64,000 nt of DNA from Pseudooceanicola nitratireducens (GTDB taxonomy: Bacteria > Pseudomonadota > Alphaproteobacteria > Rhodobacterales > Rhodobacteraceae), in the NCBI RefSeq assembly GCF_900109195.1, contig NZ_FNZG01000006.1, forward strand, positions 1 through 64,000. The letters run 5' to 3'. This document shows positions 33,317-42,773 of the stretch, one piece after another. Position 1 is the stretch's first letter, and every line of letters begins with the position of its first letter. The notes beneath the pieces are model-generated. The model was given only the letters and a program-made list of their open reading frames with translations. It searched no databases and had not been told where the DNA came from. Both the position numbers and the translations under genes were made by a program.

Positions 33317-34330
33317 TTGAAAACACTGCTCAACAAAACCGCCTACGCCCTTGTGGCCGGAGCATTGGTCTCCGGTCCTGCCCTGGCCGAGGAATGGCGT
33401 TTCAACAACTTCCTGCCCGAGACCCGGCCCGAGTCCGCGCAGCTAGATCAATTTGCCGAGGATGTGAACGCTGCCCTCGCGGACAAGGATTTCACGCTTC
33501 AGATGTATCACGGCGGCTCTTTGGGTCTGCCCAACACCGACCTGCTGCGGGTGGTCCCGACCGGTGCCGTCGAGATGAGCCTGATGTGGTCGAACTATCT
33601 GGGCCGCGATGCGCCCGAACTGGGGTCGGTGTTCGTGCAGGGTGCGATCAGCACCGTGGACGAGCTGAAGGCCGTGCTGCCTGTGGCACAAGAGATCTAC
33701 ACCGAGGCTTACAACGACTGGGACATCACCACCGTCGGCTTCGTGGCGATCCCGACGCTCTCCGTGTCGGTATTCTGCCGGGATGAACCGGTGAACACGC
33801 TTGAACAGCTGCGCGACGTGAAGCTTCGTGTTTGGGCCCGCGAACAGGTCGAGACCTTCACCAAGCTTGGCGTTGCTGCGCAGATCGTGCCGCAGGAAGA
33901 CGTCTATGTTGCGCTGCGCACCGGTGTCGTGGACTGCGCGCTTTATCCCGCCCTGTATGCCCATACGATTTCGCTGCAGGAGGTGACGAAATACGCGTCG
34001 TTCCTTTATCCGATGGCCTCTGCGCCCTACACGATCGGCGTGCAGGACAAGCTGTGGGATAACACCGATCCGGAAATCAAGGACGCGATCACCGCAGCGG
34101 CAGACGCCCTGTGGGAGCGCACCAACCAGTATGACGCCGACGTCGAAAACGAGATGGCCGCGCGCGAGAAACTGGTCGCTCAGGGTCTGACCTGGGGCGA
34201 GGATTTCCCCGACGCCGACCGCGAACAATTCGTGGCCGCCGTGTCCGAAACCTGGGCCATGCTGGCCGAGGAAGCGGGCGGTGCCGCGCTGGATTATCGC
34301 GCCCGGATGCTGACGGCCCTTGGCCGCTAA
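33317..34330 (+). CDS. TRAP transporter substrate-binding protein (DctP family)
   Basis: Periplasmic binding protein of 337 residues, with a TTG start preceded by AGGAGACAAG. The signal peptide ends G-P-A-L-A (about residue 23). The anchoring Arg is in V-K-L-R-V-W-A-R-E-Q, and a G-V-V-D-C-A-L-Y-P segment replaces the usual D-G-Q-E-N, so this is a different subgroup from the other two DctP proteins here. It is first of a P-Q-M set. Confidence 0.9.
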   Translation: MKTLLNKTAYALVAGALVSGPALAEEWRFNNFLPETRPESAQLDQFAEDVNAALADKDFTLQMYHGGSLGLPNTDLLRVVPTGAVEMSLMWSNYLGRDAPELGSVFVQGAISTVDELKAVLPVAQEIYTEAYNDWDITTVGFVAIPTLSVSVFCRDEPVNTLEQLRDVKLRVWAREQVETFTKLGVAAQIVPQEDVYVALRTGVVDCALYPALYAHTISLQEVTKYASFLYPMASAPYTIGVQDKLWDNTDPEIKDAITAAADALWERTNQYDADVENEMAAREKLVAQGLTWGEDFPDADREQFVAAVSETWAMLAEEAGGAALDYRARMLTALGR

Positions 34331-34336
34331 CCGCTG

Positions 34337-34894
34337 GTGAGCCGTCTTCGACACACATATGCGCAGGGGCTGGATCGTCTGGCCCTTGCGCTCGCGCTTT
34401 GTGCATCGTTGTGCATGGTGGCGATCGTCGGGCTGGTGACCACCAGCGTGGTGATGCGCCGGATCGCCGGCACGCCGCTGCACATCACCGAAGACATCGT
34501 CGGGCTTTTGCTGACGGCGATGCTGTTTCTTGGTCTGCCGCTGGTCACGCTTCGGGCACAGCATGTGCGCGTCTCGATCGTGTCAAACGCGCTTGAGCCC
34601 CGGTTTGGCCGGTTGGTCCATATCGCTGCCATGCTGGTCGGACTTCTGTTTTTCGGCTGGATCTTCGTCAAGGCGCTGCCCTGGCTGGAATTCGCCTGGA
34701 AACGCAATCTCAAGACCGAAACGGCGCGGCTTCTGCTCTATCCCTGGATGACGGCCCTGCCTGTGTCCGTCGGCCTGACCTGGGTGATCTTTGCCAGCCG
34801 CCTGACGGGGCTGATCGAACGCGAACGCTATGCCACCCCTGATGAGGAAGCGACGATCGCGCCCCTCTCTGACACTTCTGACACGGACGGCTAA
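34337..34894 (+). CDS. TRAP transporter small permease (DctQ family)
   Basis: Membrane subunit of 185 residues with four helices (about 14-40, 52-75, 90-115, 133-155). The first loop I-T-E-D-I-V-G-L-L-L is a diverged DctQ motif. It probably starts at GTG 34337, 6 bp after the dctP stop. A polar C-terminal tail of about 25 residues rich in Asp and Thr follows the last helix. It lies 3 bp before the DctM gene. Confidence 0.87.
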   Translation: MSRLRHTYAQGLDRLALALALCASLCMVAIVGLVTTSVVMRRIAGTPLHITEDIVGLLLTAMLFLGLPLVTLRAQHVRVSIVSNALEPRFGRLVHIAAMLVGLLFFGWIFVKALPWLEFAWKRNLKTETARLLLYPWMTALPVSVGLTWVIFASRLTGLIERERYATPDEEATIAPLSDTSDTDG

Positions 34895-34897
34895 GCG

Positions 34898-36187
34898 ATG
34901 TTCTGGTCCTCTTTGATTGGTATCCTTGTCGCCTCGGCCTCGACCGGGGTTGCCCTTGGCGCGGCACTTGGCCTGACCGGGCTTGTGCTGCTTCAGGTCT
35001 TTTCCAACGGAGCCACCGGGCTGGCCGTGGATGCAATCTGGAACGTCTTCAATTCCTTCACGCTCAGCGCGGTGCCTCTGTTTATCCTGCTGGGCGAGAT
35101 CCTGTTGCGCAGCGGGGTCAGCAACCGGGCCTATGCGGCCTTTGCGCCGGTCTTCAGCAAGGTCCCCGGCGGGCTTTTGCACACCAATATTGCCGTTTGC
35201 ACCATCTTCGGCGCGGTCAGCGGGTCCAGCCTGTCGACCGCCGCGGCCGTGGGATCCGTGGCCTATCCCGAGATGACCCGCCGCGGCTATGACCGCGACG
35301 TCATCGTCGGCAGCCTGGCGGGTGGCGGCACCCTTGGGTTGCTTATTCCGCCCAGCCTGTCCTTCCTGATCTTTGGTGCACTGACCGAGACCTCGATCGG
35401 GCGGCTGTTCATCGCGGGTATTCTTCCGGGCCTGATGATCGGTGCCGCTTTCATGGTCTATATCGTCATCAAGACGCTACGCCATCCGCATGTCGCCCCG
35501 CGCGAGGACGTGCATATGCCGTTTCTGGCGATCCTGCGCGGCATGGGGCAGGTCTGGCCGCTGCTGCTGCTGATCCTCGCGGTGATCGGTTCGATCATCG
35601 GAGGCCTGGCCACCCCGACCGAGGCCGCCGCCCTGGGGGTCGTGCTGGCCATCGTGATTTCGTTCATCTGGGGTGATCTGACCCTGACATCCCTGCGCGA
35701 GGCGGTGTTCCACGCGACCTTGCTGTTTGCCGCAATCGGTTTCGTCGTCATGGGCGCCACGATCCTGGCGCAGTCGGTCAGCATTCTTGGCGTGGCCCAG
35801 CAGATCCTGAACGTGGTCGCCGACAGCGGGCTCAACCGCTATACGATCCTGTTTCTGGTGGTGCTTATCTACCTGATCCTGGGATGTTTCTTTGACGGGC
35901 TGTCGTTGATGATCATGACCCTTCCGGTGGTCTTTCCCCTGCTGGTCGGCCTTGGGTATGACCCGATCTGGATCGGCGTTATGATCACCATCGTGATCGA
36001 GATCGGCCAGGTCACGCCACCCGTGGGCTTGAACCTGTCGGTTCTGGCCAGCCTGACCAACAACGAGGTCAGCCTGGGCCGCGTTGCCCGCGCCACGGTG
36101 CCTTACTGGATCATCCATCTTCTCGCCATCGCTGTGCTGACGGTCTTCCCGGCCATCGCGCTGTTCCTGCCGGATCTGCTGTTTTAG
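34898..36187 (+). CDS. TRAP transporter large permease (DctM family)
   Basis: Large membrane subunit of 429 residues. Motifs are V-P-L-F-I-L-L-G-E-I-L-L-R-S-G, F-G-A-V-S-G-S-S-L-S-T-A-A-A-V-G, L-G-L-L-I-P-P-S-L and V-T-P-P-V-G-L-N. The S-S-L-S-T-A-A form differs from the S-A-L-A-D-A-A form in the other two DctM proteins here, which again places this transporter in another subgroup with another substrate. Confidence 0.92.
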   Translation: MFWSSLIGILVASASTGVALGAALGLTGLVLLQVFSNGATGLAVDAIWNVFNSFTLSAVPLFILLGEILLRSGVSNRAYAAFAPVFSKVPGGLLHTNIAVCTIFGAVSGSSLSTAAAVGSVAYPEMTRRGYDRDVIVGSLAGGGTLGLLIPPSLSFLIFGALTETSIGRLFIAGILPGLMIGAAFMVYIVIKTLRHPHVAPREDVHMPFLAILRGMGQVWPLLLLILAVIGSIIGGLATPTEAAALGVVLAIVISFIWGDLTLTSLREAVFHATLLFAAIGFVVMGATILAQSVSILGVAQQILNVVADSGLNRYTILFLVVLIYLILGCFFDGLSLMIMTLPVVFPLLVGLGYDPIWIGVMITIVIEIGQVTPPVGLNLSVLASLTNNEVSLGRVARATVPYWIIHLLAIAVLTVFPAIALFLPDLLF

Positions 36188-36404
36188 GATGGCGACGCGC
36201 GATGCGCGGGTTTGGCAACATAATCTATATTGTCCGGTATTGAGGGGTCAATCAGCCAGGGTTTGCCCGGCGTGGCGTGCCTGTCCTGATCCCCTGACAA
36301 AGATCAGTCCGGCCTTCCAATCCGCGCGGCTTCGCAGTACTTGCAATGTGTTGAAATCGTAGCCTGTGCAGCACCCGCTGCATCCGCAAAAATTGGAGCC
36401 GCCT

Positions 36405-38252
36405 ATGCCCCGCTATCGTTCGAGAACCAGCACCCATGGCCGCAACATGGCAGGTGCCCGCGGCCTCTGGCGCGCCACCGGCATGAAGGACGGCGACTTT
36501 GGCAAGCCGATCATCGCCATCGTCAATTCCTTTACCCAGTTCGTGCCCGGCCACGTCCACCTGAAGGACCTGGGCCAGATGGTCGCGGAAGAGGTCGAGA
36601 AGGCCGGCGGTGTCGCGAAGGAATTCAACACCATCGCCGTGGATGACGGCATCGCCATGGGCCACGACGGGATGCTGTATTCCCTTCCCTCGCGCGAAGT
36701 CATTGCCGACAGCGTGGAATACATGGTCAACGCCCATTGCGCCGACGCCATGGTCTGCATCTCGAACTGCGACAAGATCACCCCCGGCATGCTGATGGCC
36801 GCCATGCGCCTGAACATCCCCGCGATCTTCGTATCAGGCGGGCCGATGGAAGCGGGCAAGATCGACCTGGCCGACCTGGACGTGAAGAAGATCGACCTGG
36901 TCGACGCCATGGTCGCCGCCGCGTCGGACACCTACACCGACGAACAGGTGAAACACATCGAAGAGAACGCCTGTCCGACCTGCGGCTCCTGCTCGGGGAT
37001 GTTCACGGCGAACTCGATGAACTGCCTGGCCGAGGCGCTTGGCCTGGCCCTGCCCGGCAACGGCTCGACCCTGGCGACCCACGCCGACCGCAAGGGCCTG
37101 TTCCTGGAAGCCGGCCGCAAGATCGTTGAAATCACCCGCCGCCACTACGAGCTGGAAGAACACGGATTTCTCCCGCGGGAAATCGCGACCTTCAAGGCCT
37201 TCCAGAACGCCATGAGCCTCGACATTGCCATGGGCGGGTCCACCAACACCGTGCTGCACCTGCTGGCGATCGCCAATGAAGGCGGCGTGGACTTCACCAT
37301 GGACGACATCGACAAGCTGTCGCGCCACGTGCCCTGCCTGTGCAAGGTCGCGCCCAACATCGAAAACGTCCACATGGAAGACGTGCACCGCGCCGGTGGC
37401 ATCTTCTCGATCCTGGGCGAATTGTCCCGCGCCGGCCTGCTGCATGACGACTGCACCACCGTGCATTCCTCGACCATGGGCGAGGCCATCGCGCATTGGG
37501 ACATCAAGGTGGCCAACAACCCCGAGGCCGACCTGCTGTTCCGCGCCGCCCCCGGTGGCGTGCGCACCACGCAGGCCTTTTCGACCGAGAACCGCTTCAA
37601 GGAGCTGGACACCGACCGCGAAAACGGCGTGATCCGGTCCAAGGAACACGCCTTCAGCCAGGACGGCGGCCTGGCGGTCCTGTTCGGCAACATCGCGCAA
37701 GAAGGCTGCATCGTGAAGACGGCCGGGGTGGATGCCTCGATCCTGAAGTTCACCGGCACGGCCCATGTCTGCGAAAGCCAGGACACGGCGGTAAGCAACA
37801 TCCTGACCGGCAAGGTCAAGGAAGGCGACGTGGTCGTGATCCGGTACGAAGGGCCGCGCGGCGGTCCGGGAATGCAGGAAATGCTGTACCCGACCTCTTA
37901 CCTGAAGTCGAAGGGCCTGGGCAAAGCCTGTGCCCTGCTGACGGACGGGCGGTTCTCGGGCGGCACCTCGGGCCTGTCCATTGGCCACGTTTCCCCCGAA
38001 GCGGCCGAAGGCGGCACCATCGGGCTGGTCGAGGATGGCGACCGGATCGAGATCGACATCCCGAACCGCACGATCCACCTTGCCGTGGATGACGCCGTTC
38101 TGGCCGAACGCCGCGCCGCGCGCGACGCCAAGGGCTGGAAGCCGGAAGAGAAACGCACCCGCAAGGTGTCGAGCGCGCTCAAGGCCTATGCCGCGCTGAC
38201 GACCTCGGCCGCGAAGGGTGCCGTCCGCGACGTCAGCCAGCTTGACGGCTGA
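36405..38252 (+). CDS. ilvD: dihydroxy-acid dehydratase
   Basis: Iron-sulfur dehydratase of 615 residues, converting 2,3-dihydroxy-3-methyl acids to 2-keto acids in isoleucine and valine synthesis. Cluster cysteines are visible in [11 protein letters not shown] and [11 protein letters not shown]. Length and sequence match the E. coli-type enzyme almost end to end, so I prefer IlvD over a sugar-acid dehydratase of the same superfamily. Start at ATG 36405. It has its own terminator and a 217-bp upstream region, so it is probably a single transcription unit. Confidence 0.95.
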   Translation: MPRYRSRTSTHGRNMAGARGLWRATGMKDGDFGKPIIAIVNSFTQFVPGHVHLKDLGQMVAEEVEKAGGVAKEFNTIAVDDGIAMGHDGMLYSLPSREVIADSVEYMVNAHCADAMVCISNCDKITPGMLMAAMRLNIPAIFVSGGPMEAGKIDLADLDVKKIDLVDAMVAAASDTYTDEQVKHIEENACPTCGSCSGMFTANSMNCLAEALGLALPGNGSTLATHADRKGLFLEAGRKIVEITRRHYELEEHGFLPREIATFKAFQNAMSLDIAMGGSTNTVLHLLAIANEGGVDFTMDDIDKLSRHVPCLCKVAPNIENVHMEDVHRAGGIFSILGELSRAGLLHDDCTTVHSSTMGEAIAHWDIKVANNPEADLLFRAAPGGVRTTQAFSTENRFKELDTDRENGVIRSKEHAFSQDGGLAVLFGNIAQEGCIVKTAGVDASILKFTGTAHVCESQDTAVSNILTGKVKEGDVVVIRYEGPRGGPGMQEMLYPTSYLKSKGLGKACALLTDGRFSGGTSGLSIGHVSPEAAEGGTIGLVEDGDRIEIDIPNRTIHLAVDDAVLAERRAARDAKGWKPEEKRTRKVSSALKAYAALTTSAAKGAVRDVSQLDG

Positions 38253-38277
38253 CGACTGGCCCCGACCAAGTATGACT

Positions 38278-38310
38278 GCACCACCTGAGAATTCGGGTGG
38301 TGCTTTTTTA
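38278..38310 (+). terminator. rho-independent terminator of ilvD
   Basis: GCACCACC pairs with GGTGGTGC around a ten-base loop and is followed by six Ts, 26 bp after the ilvD stop. A textbook intrinsic terminator. Confidence 0.92.
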
Positions 38311-38336
38311 TTTTGCCCTGTGTTGTGACGCTTTGG

Positions 38337-38402
38337 CACTCCAACGGCGTCCTCTCTGCGGCGTCGTCGCTGATGCTGGATGGCGGCTGGACCGCCGACT
38401 AG
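38337..38402 (+). pseudogene. possible C-terminal remnant of an SDR gene
   Basis: An in-frame stretch after the ilvD terminator reads H-S-N-G-V-L-S-A-A-S-S-L-M-L-D-G-G-W-T-A-D and then TAG. The ending L-M-L-D-G-G-W-T-A is typical of classical short-chain dehydrogenases (compare V-L-A-V-D-G-G-W-T-A-W at 60930-60962). There is no gene body upstream. It may be the tail of a deleted gene; chance similarity cannot be excluded. Confidence 0.35.
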
Positions 38403-38460
38403 GGTTCGGTTCCGGCTGAAGGGTCTTCGTCGTCCCGGTCGTGGCCATCGCAAAGGCAGA

Positions 38461-38487
38461 GACAGCACCCCGCGCCGGGGTGCTGTC
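38461..38487 (-). terminator. strong GC-rich hairpin at the end of the hydratase operon
   Basis: An 11-bp perfect stem GACAGCACCCC / GGGGTGCTGTC with a five-base loop lies 12 bp beyond the hydratase stop. There is no clear U-run, so it is a probable 3'-end stabiliser or weak terminator. Confidence 0.6.
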
Positions 38488-38499
38488 CCGTGCTTGGGG

Positions 38500-39294
38500 T
38501 CATGCGGCGTCGAAGGTCACCTCGACCGCGCAATGCGACCCGAATTCAACCCGGAACAGGCTGTCCGGGCGGGCATAGAAGACCCCGGTGATGGAGCCGG
38601 TCGAAATCACCTCTCCGGCAGAGAGGCTGCGGTTCAGACGCCGCAGGTCGTTGGCCAGCCACTGCAGGGCCCGGATCGGGTTGCCCAGCACATCCGCCCC
38701 GGTGCCCCGCTGTTCCGCGACACCGTCGACGTAAAGCACGACCTCGACCCCGGCCAGCCCGTCGGGCGGCAGATGAACCTGCGGCCCGAAGATGTACTGC
38801 CCGGCCGAACTTGCGTCCGCGATCAGCCCGGTCACACCCGGGCGTCGGCCGATCACATAGCGTGTCTCGGCGACCTCGATCCCGGCGTGCACGGTGCCGA
38901 CGGCGGCGGCGACCTCGGCCTCGGTCCAGTCGGTGTCGCGCAGGGGAAGATCCTTCGCCAGGGTCATGAAGAATTCGCATTCCACCATGGGCCCGTTCAG
39001 CGCCGACATCTTCAACCGCGCGGGCGATTGGTGCCGGTGCCGGGCGTAGGTCCGCCCGCGGATCGGCACATCGCTTTCCAGTCTTTCCTGCATGGCGGGC
39101 GTGGTGGCGGCGATCTTCCAGCCAAGCGGTTCCCAGCCCAGCAGTTTCTCGACCCGCGCATCGACGCGGTACGAGGCGGCGACGTCCGGCGGAACAAGTT
39201 CGGCTGGAAGGCTGTGGATGGGCTGGAAGCTGCGCCGGACCTCGGCCAGCTTCCGGGCCAGGGTTTCGACCCTGTCTTCGGTTTCGATGCTCAT
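38500..39294 (-). CDS. 2-keto-4-pentenoate hydratase-like protein (FAH superfamily)
   Basis: Protein of 264 residues of the MhpD/DmpE-type branch. The metal-site pattern V-E-C-E-F-F, matching the family's E-x-E, lies near residue 105, and A-G-I-E-V-A-E-T-R-Y follows. Relatives hydrate 2-hydroxypenta-2,4-dienoate in meta-cleavage pathways, or act as decarboxylases. It is the last gene of the TAXI/TRAP unit, only 13 bp after the permease, which suggests the transporter imports an aromatic or unsaturated acid. Confidence 0.85.
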   Translation of the reverse strand: MSIETEDRVETLARKLAEVRRSFQPIHSLPAELVPPDVAASYRVDARVEKLLGWEPLGWKIAATTPAMQERLESDVPIRGRTYARHRHQSPARLKMSALNGPMVECEFFMTLAKDLPLRDTDWTEAEVAAAVGTVHAGIEVAETRYVIGRRPGVTGLIADASSAGQYIFGPQVHLPPDGLAGVEVVLYVDGVAEQRGTGADVLGNPIRALQWLANDLRRLNRSLSAGEVISTGSITGVFYARPDSLFRVEFGSHCAVEVTFDAA

Positions 39295-39307
39295 GCCTGT
39301 CCCCTTC

Positions 39308-41317
39308 TCATGCGCCGGGGGCCGGGCTGGGCACGGCGTCCCCGTTTTCGCCGGTGCGCCAGGCCAGGATCAGCGGGACAACCGCCATCAGGGCCCCAAG
39401 GATCGTGACCTCGGTATGACCAAGCCCGACGAGCCCGCCCATGGGCGCGGCGATCAGAAGACCCGAAAGCAGGATCATCCCGCGCATCAGCCAGCCAAGC
39501 GCGCCGGTCCCCAGGCCGCCCACAAGGCTGATGTGCCCCTGCAGCGCGGACGAGATGAACCAGACGCCGACCATGGCGCAGACCAGCACGAACAGCACCT
39601 CGGCCGTGCCGGCCTGGCCGACCAGCGCCGGGTTCAGCACGAAGAAGAACGGCATGATATAGATGACACCGCCCAGGCGCATCGCCTCGAACGCGGTGCG
39701 GATCGGAGAGGAGCCGGCCATCGACGCTGCGGCAAAGGCACCCAGGGCCACCGGCGGCGTGATATAGCTGACCATCCCCCAGTAAAGAATGAACAGGTGC
39801 ACGGCCAGTTCGTTCAGCCCGCCCTGCACCAGCGCCGGGGCCAGGATGACGGCCAGGAAGATGTAGCAGGCGGTCACGGTCATCCCCATGCCGAAGATGA
39901 AGGCGGTGATCGCCCCCATGATCAGCAGCAGGATCGTCGAATTGCCGGCAAGCGACACCAGTTCCCCGGCCAGCGGCCCGGTCAGCCCGGTCGCCTGGAA
40001 GGCGCCGACGATCATGCCGATGCCCAGAAGTACCGCCACCAGTTCCGCAAGGATGCGCCCGACGGATGCGATCATGTCCACGAAGCCCGACAGGGTGAAG
40101 CGGTCGGTGCCGATCAGCTGGTTGATCACCAGAAGCAGCGCGATGGCGTAGAAGGGCGCGGTGGTTTCCCAACGATAGGCCACCATCAGGACGATCAGCA
40201 GCGCAAAGACCGAGATGTAGAACCAGCCGCTTTTCATCACTGCGCCAAGGTGCGGCAGCAGCTCGGCGGGAATGCCCCGCAACCCGCGGCGGGCCGAATA
40301 AGCGTCGATCTGGGCAAACAGGCCGAAGTAGTACAGCAGTGACGGGATCGCCGCGGCCAGCATGATTTCCGAATAGGGCAGGCCCAGCCAGGATGCCATG
40401 ACAAAGGCCGTGGCCCCCATGATCGGCGGCATCAGCACCCCCCCGGTCGAGGCGCAGGCCTCGGTCGCGGCGGCATAGCGCGCCGAGAACCCGGCGCGGC
40501 GCATGGCGGGGATCGACACCGCGCCCGTGGTCAGCACGTTCGAGATGACCGAACCGGACATCGACCCCATGAAGCCCGAGGCAAAGATCGCAACCTTGGC
40601 CGATCCGCCGCGATAGCGGCCGACCAGCGCAAAGGCGAGATCGTTGAAGAACCGCCCGCCGCCGGTGAACTGCAGCACGGACCCGAACAGGATGAAACCG
40701 ATGACCAGCGACCCGAAGGCCTGCATCGGGATGCCGAAGGAGCCTTCGGAGGAATAGATAAAGAAGGCGACCACGTCGTTGAAGGGTTGCTGGTAGCCCG
40801 AAAGGGGATCCGGCACGCTTTCGGCAAAGGTCGGATACAGCGAAAACATCAGCACGATCAGGAACAGCACTGTGCCGCCTGCCCGGCGTGTCGCTTCTAG
40901 GATCAGGACATAGAAGGCGATGGCGGCCCAGACCCCATAGTCGGGGGCGGCGAATTCCCAGCCGAAGGTGGTGGCCTCTTCCGCGTTCCAGGCGATGAAC
41001 CCGCCGACGGCCAAGGCGGCCGCGAAGATGACCCAGTCGTACCACGGCACCCGTGCGGACACCGGGCCATGCGCCCGGAAGACCAGGAACGTCAGGCTAA
41101 GGAAGATCCCCGCCAGCATGTTCAGATACATCCCGTCAAGGATCGCGCTACCGCCGATCTTGAGGTTGAAAAGCTGGTTGATCGTCAGCCCGATGGCAAA
41201 AAGCGTCAGCGCCACGATGACCAATCGCGTGACCCCGGTGAAGGTTGCCTTCTCGCGCTCGGCCTCGGCCTCGAGCGCGGCTGCCCCGCGGCCCTGTCGT
41301 GTGTCTTGGGTTTCCAT
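39308..41317 (-). CDS. TRAP transporter fused permease (4TM/12TM, TAXI type)
   Basis: Complete fused permease of 669 residues, a DctQ-like N-terminal part (to about 200) followed by a DctM-like part. Motifs are G-S-M-S-G-S-V-I-S-N-V-L-T-T-G, G-G-V-L-M-P-P-I-M-G-A-T-A-F, M-G-M-T-V-T-A-C-Y and Y-I-T-P-P-V-A-L-G. The ATG at 41317 follows GGAGGAGGACAC. It belongs with the TAXI protein 130 bp upstream. The truncated gene at the left edge of the window is of the same type. Confidence 0.94.
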   Translation of the reverse strand: METQDTRQGRGAAALEAEAEREKATFTGVTRLVIVALTLFAIGLTINQLFNLKIGGSAILDGMYLNMLAGIFLSLTFLVFRAHGPVSARVPWYDWVIFAAALAVGGFIAWNAEEATTFGWEFAAPDYGVWAAIAFYVLILEATRRAGGTVLFLIVLMFSLYPTFAESVPDPLSGYQQPFNDVVAFFIYSSEGSFGIPMQAFGSLVIGFILFGSVLQFTGGGRFFNDLAFALVGRYRGGSAKVAIFASGFMGSMSGSVISNVLTTGAVSIPAMRRAGFSARYAAATEACASTGGVLMPPIMGATAFVMASWLGLPYSEIMLAAAIPSLLYYFGLFAQIDAYSARRGLRGIPAELLPHLGAVMKSGWFYISVFALLIVLMVAYRWETTAPFYAIALLLVINQLIGTDRFTLSGFVDMIASVGRILAELVAVLLGIGMIVGAFQATGLTGPLAGELVSLAGNSTILLLIMGAITAFIFGMGMTVTACYIFLAVILAPALVQGGLNELAVHLFILYWGMVSYITPPVALGAFAAASMAGSSPIRTAFEAMRLGGVIYIMPFFFVLNPALVGQAGTAEVLFVLVCAMVGVWFISSALQGHISLVGGLGTGALGWLMRGMILLSGLLIAAPMGGLVGLGHTEVTILGALMAVVPLILAWRTGENGDAVPSPAPGA

Positions 41318-41446
41318 GTGTCCTCCTCCGGCGGGCTTCCTGCCGCGCCGCTCGCCCGTCCCAGACTGAACAGCACGGGGCAAAGACCTGCCCCGTGCAT
41401 TCAGGATGCGTTCCGGCCCTGTGCGGCCGGTGTCGCGTCAGCCCTG

Positions 41447-42604
41447 TCAGAAGGGGGCCGGCAGCCCCTCGGCGGTCAGCGCTTCGCGGCGCTTGGCGGC
41501 CCAGGCTTCTTTCCAGTCGCCTTCGGGTTTGGCTTCGGTCAGCTCGGCCCAGGCCTTGGCCAGAACGTCCTGGCGGTGCAGCAGCGAGTCGTTGTGTTTC
41601 TGCGCCTCATCCGACCACAGGCCGGCCTCGGTCAGGTAGCGGACGGACCCTTCGTGGAAGGGGACAACCCAGTCGTAGACCTGGTTTTCAAGCGCCCAGC
41701 CGATCGCGCCCGGGGCACCATCCTTGTAGGCGTCGTAAAGGTCGGCCATCGCCTTGGTCATGTTGTAGACCAGGTCGGCATCCTGCGTGTCATAGGCCAT
41801 CAGGATCGGATAGGGATAGGCGGTCAGCGCCTGGCCTTCGTCCGGCATGGCGGCACCCTGGGTGGCCTTGATCGCCACGAAATAGGGGGCCACGGCCTTC
41901 AGGCGGTCCATGCCTTCCGCGTCCGCGGGGTCGATCGGCGGCCAGTACAGGCCATTTGGGCTGGATTCCGCCTCATAGGCGTTGCCGGCCGAGGTGATGG
42001 CGAAAGCCGCATCCACGGAGCCTTCGACCATGCCCTTCCAGGACGCGCCAAAGCCGCCGAATTCCACGACCTCGACATCGGCCCAGGTCAGCCCGCCATA
42101 GGCCAGGAAGGCCTCGACGTTGAGGTTCAGGGACGGTCCGCCCTTGATCTCGGGCACGCGCATACCTTTGAGGTCGGAGATCTGGAAGCCTTCGCAATCG
42201 GGCTTGCCTGCCTTTTCACAGGCGGACTTGGTCACGCCAAGCGCCATGCCCGCGCCGGATCCGATGTTGTTCAGGACAACGCGGACCTTCTGCGGACCCC
42301 AGGACTGGTCCATGAATTCCAGCATGCCTTCCTGGGCGATGTAGGTGCCGACGCCGTTGGCCGCGAATTGCACCTTGCCCTGGCGCACGGGCTCAAGCCG
42401 GGACAGGTCGTTGTTGCCGGGCAGGATGCGCAGGTTGACATCGCTGTCGGCCTGCAGCGCCGCGCCGATCGCGACGGCCTGGTTATAGCCGGACGAACCG
42501 GTGGAATAGGTCGTCCAGGTGACGGTTCTGGGCAGTGCATAATCGCTGGCCATGGCCGCCGTCGACATCAGACCCGCAACGAGCGAGAGCGTGAAAGTGC
42601 GCAA
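41447..42604 (-). CDS. TAXI family TRAP transporter solute-binding protein
   Basis: Periplasmic binding protein of 385 residues. I take TTG at 42604 as start, because GGGAGGAGATACC precedes it and it gives a clean signal peptide (M-R-T-F-T-L-S-L-V-A to A-A-M-A-S); an ATG eight codons upstream would put this ribosome site inside the gene. Mature sequence shows T-W-T-T-Y-S-T-G-S-S-G-Y. It is divergent from a LysR regulator, which probably controls it. Confidence 0.9.
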   Translation of the reverse strand: MRTFTLSLVAGLMSTAAMASDYALPRTVTWTTYSTGSSGYNQAVAIGAALQADSDVNLRILPGNNDLSRLEPVRQGKVQFAANGVGTYIAQEGMLEFMDQSWGPQKVRVVLNNIGSGAGMALGVTKSACEKAGKPDCEGFQISDLKGMRVPEIKGGPSLNLNVEAFLAYGGLTWADVEVVEFGGFGASWKGMVEGSVDAAFAITSAGNAYEAESSPNGLYWPPIDPADAEGMDRLKAVAPYFVAIKATQGAAMPDEGQALTAYPYPILMAYDTQDADLVYNMTKAMADLYDAYKDGAPGAIGWALENQVYDWVVPFHEGSVRYLTEAGLWSDEAQKHNDSLLHRQDVLAKAWAELTEAKPEGDWKEAWAAKRREALTAEGLPAPF

Positions 42605-42736
42605 GGTATCTCCTCCCTTGAAATGCATATGTTCTCCTCCGACCGGTGTGCCCGCCGCGATCAGGATTGGGGCGGTGAACCGGTTCGGCTTTCACTGTTG
42701 CGCAGGTGGTTATTTTAATAACAATACTATTTTTCT

Positions 42737-42765
42737 ATTGATCGATACTAACTTTAATATAGTTA
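42737..42765. promoter_or_regulatory. putative LysR binding region between TAXI and LysR genes
   Basis: AT-rich patch directly before the LysR start. It contains ATTGATCGATACTAA (42737-42751), which recurs with three changes at 45487, and an inverted repeat TAACT-N7-AGTTA (42749-42765). A T-N11-A-type architecture fits LysR operators. Confidence 0.6.
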
Positions 42766-42773
42766 ATCGCTAC

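Noticed and set aside
36405-38252. ilvD as a sugar-acid dehydratase of the neighbouring catabolic operons
   Set aside because: Its length and cysteine motifs fit the E. coli-type IlvD closely and it has its own terminator.
36834-38468. Long minus-strand open frame opposite ilvD
   Set aside because: ilvD is canonical and full length; the antisense frame arises from its third-position GC bias.
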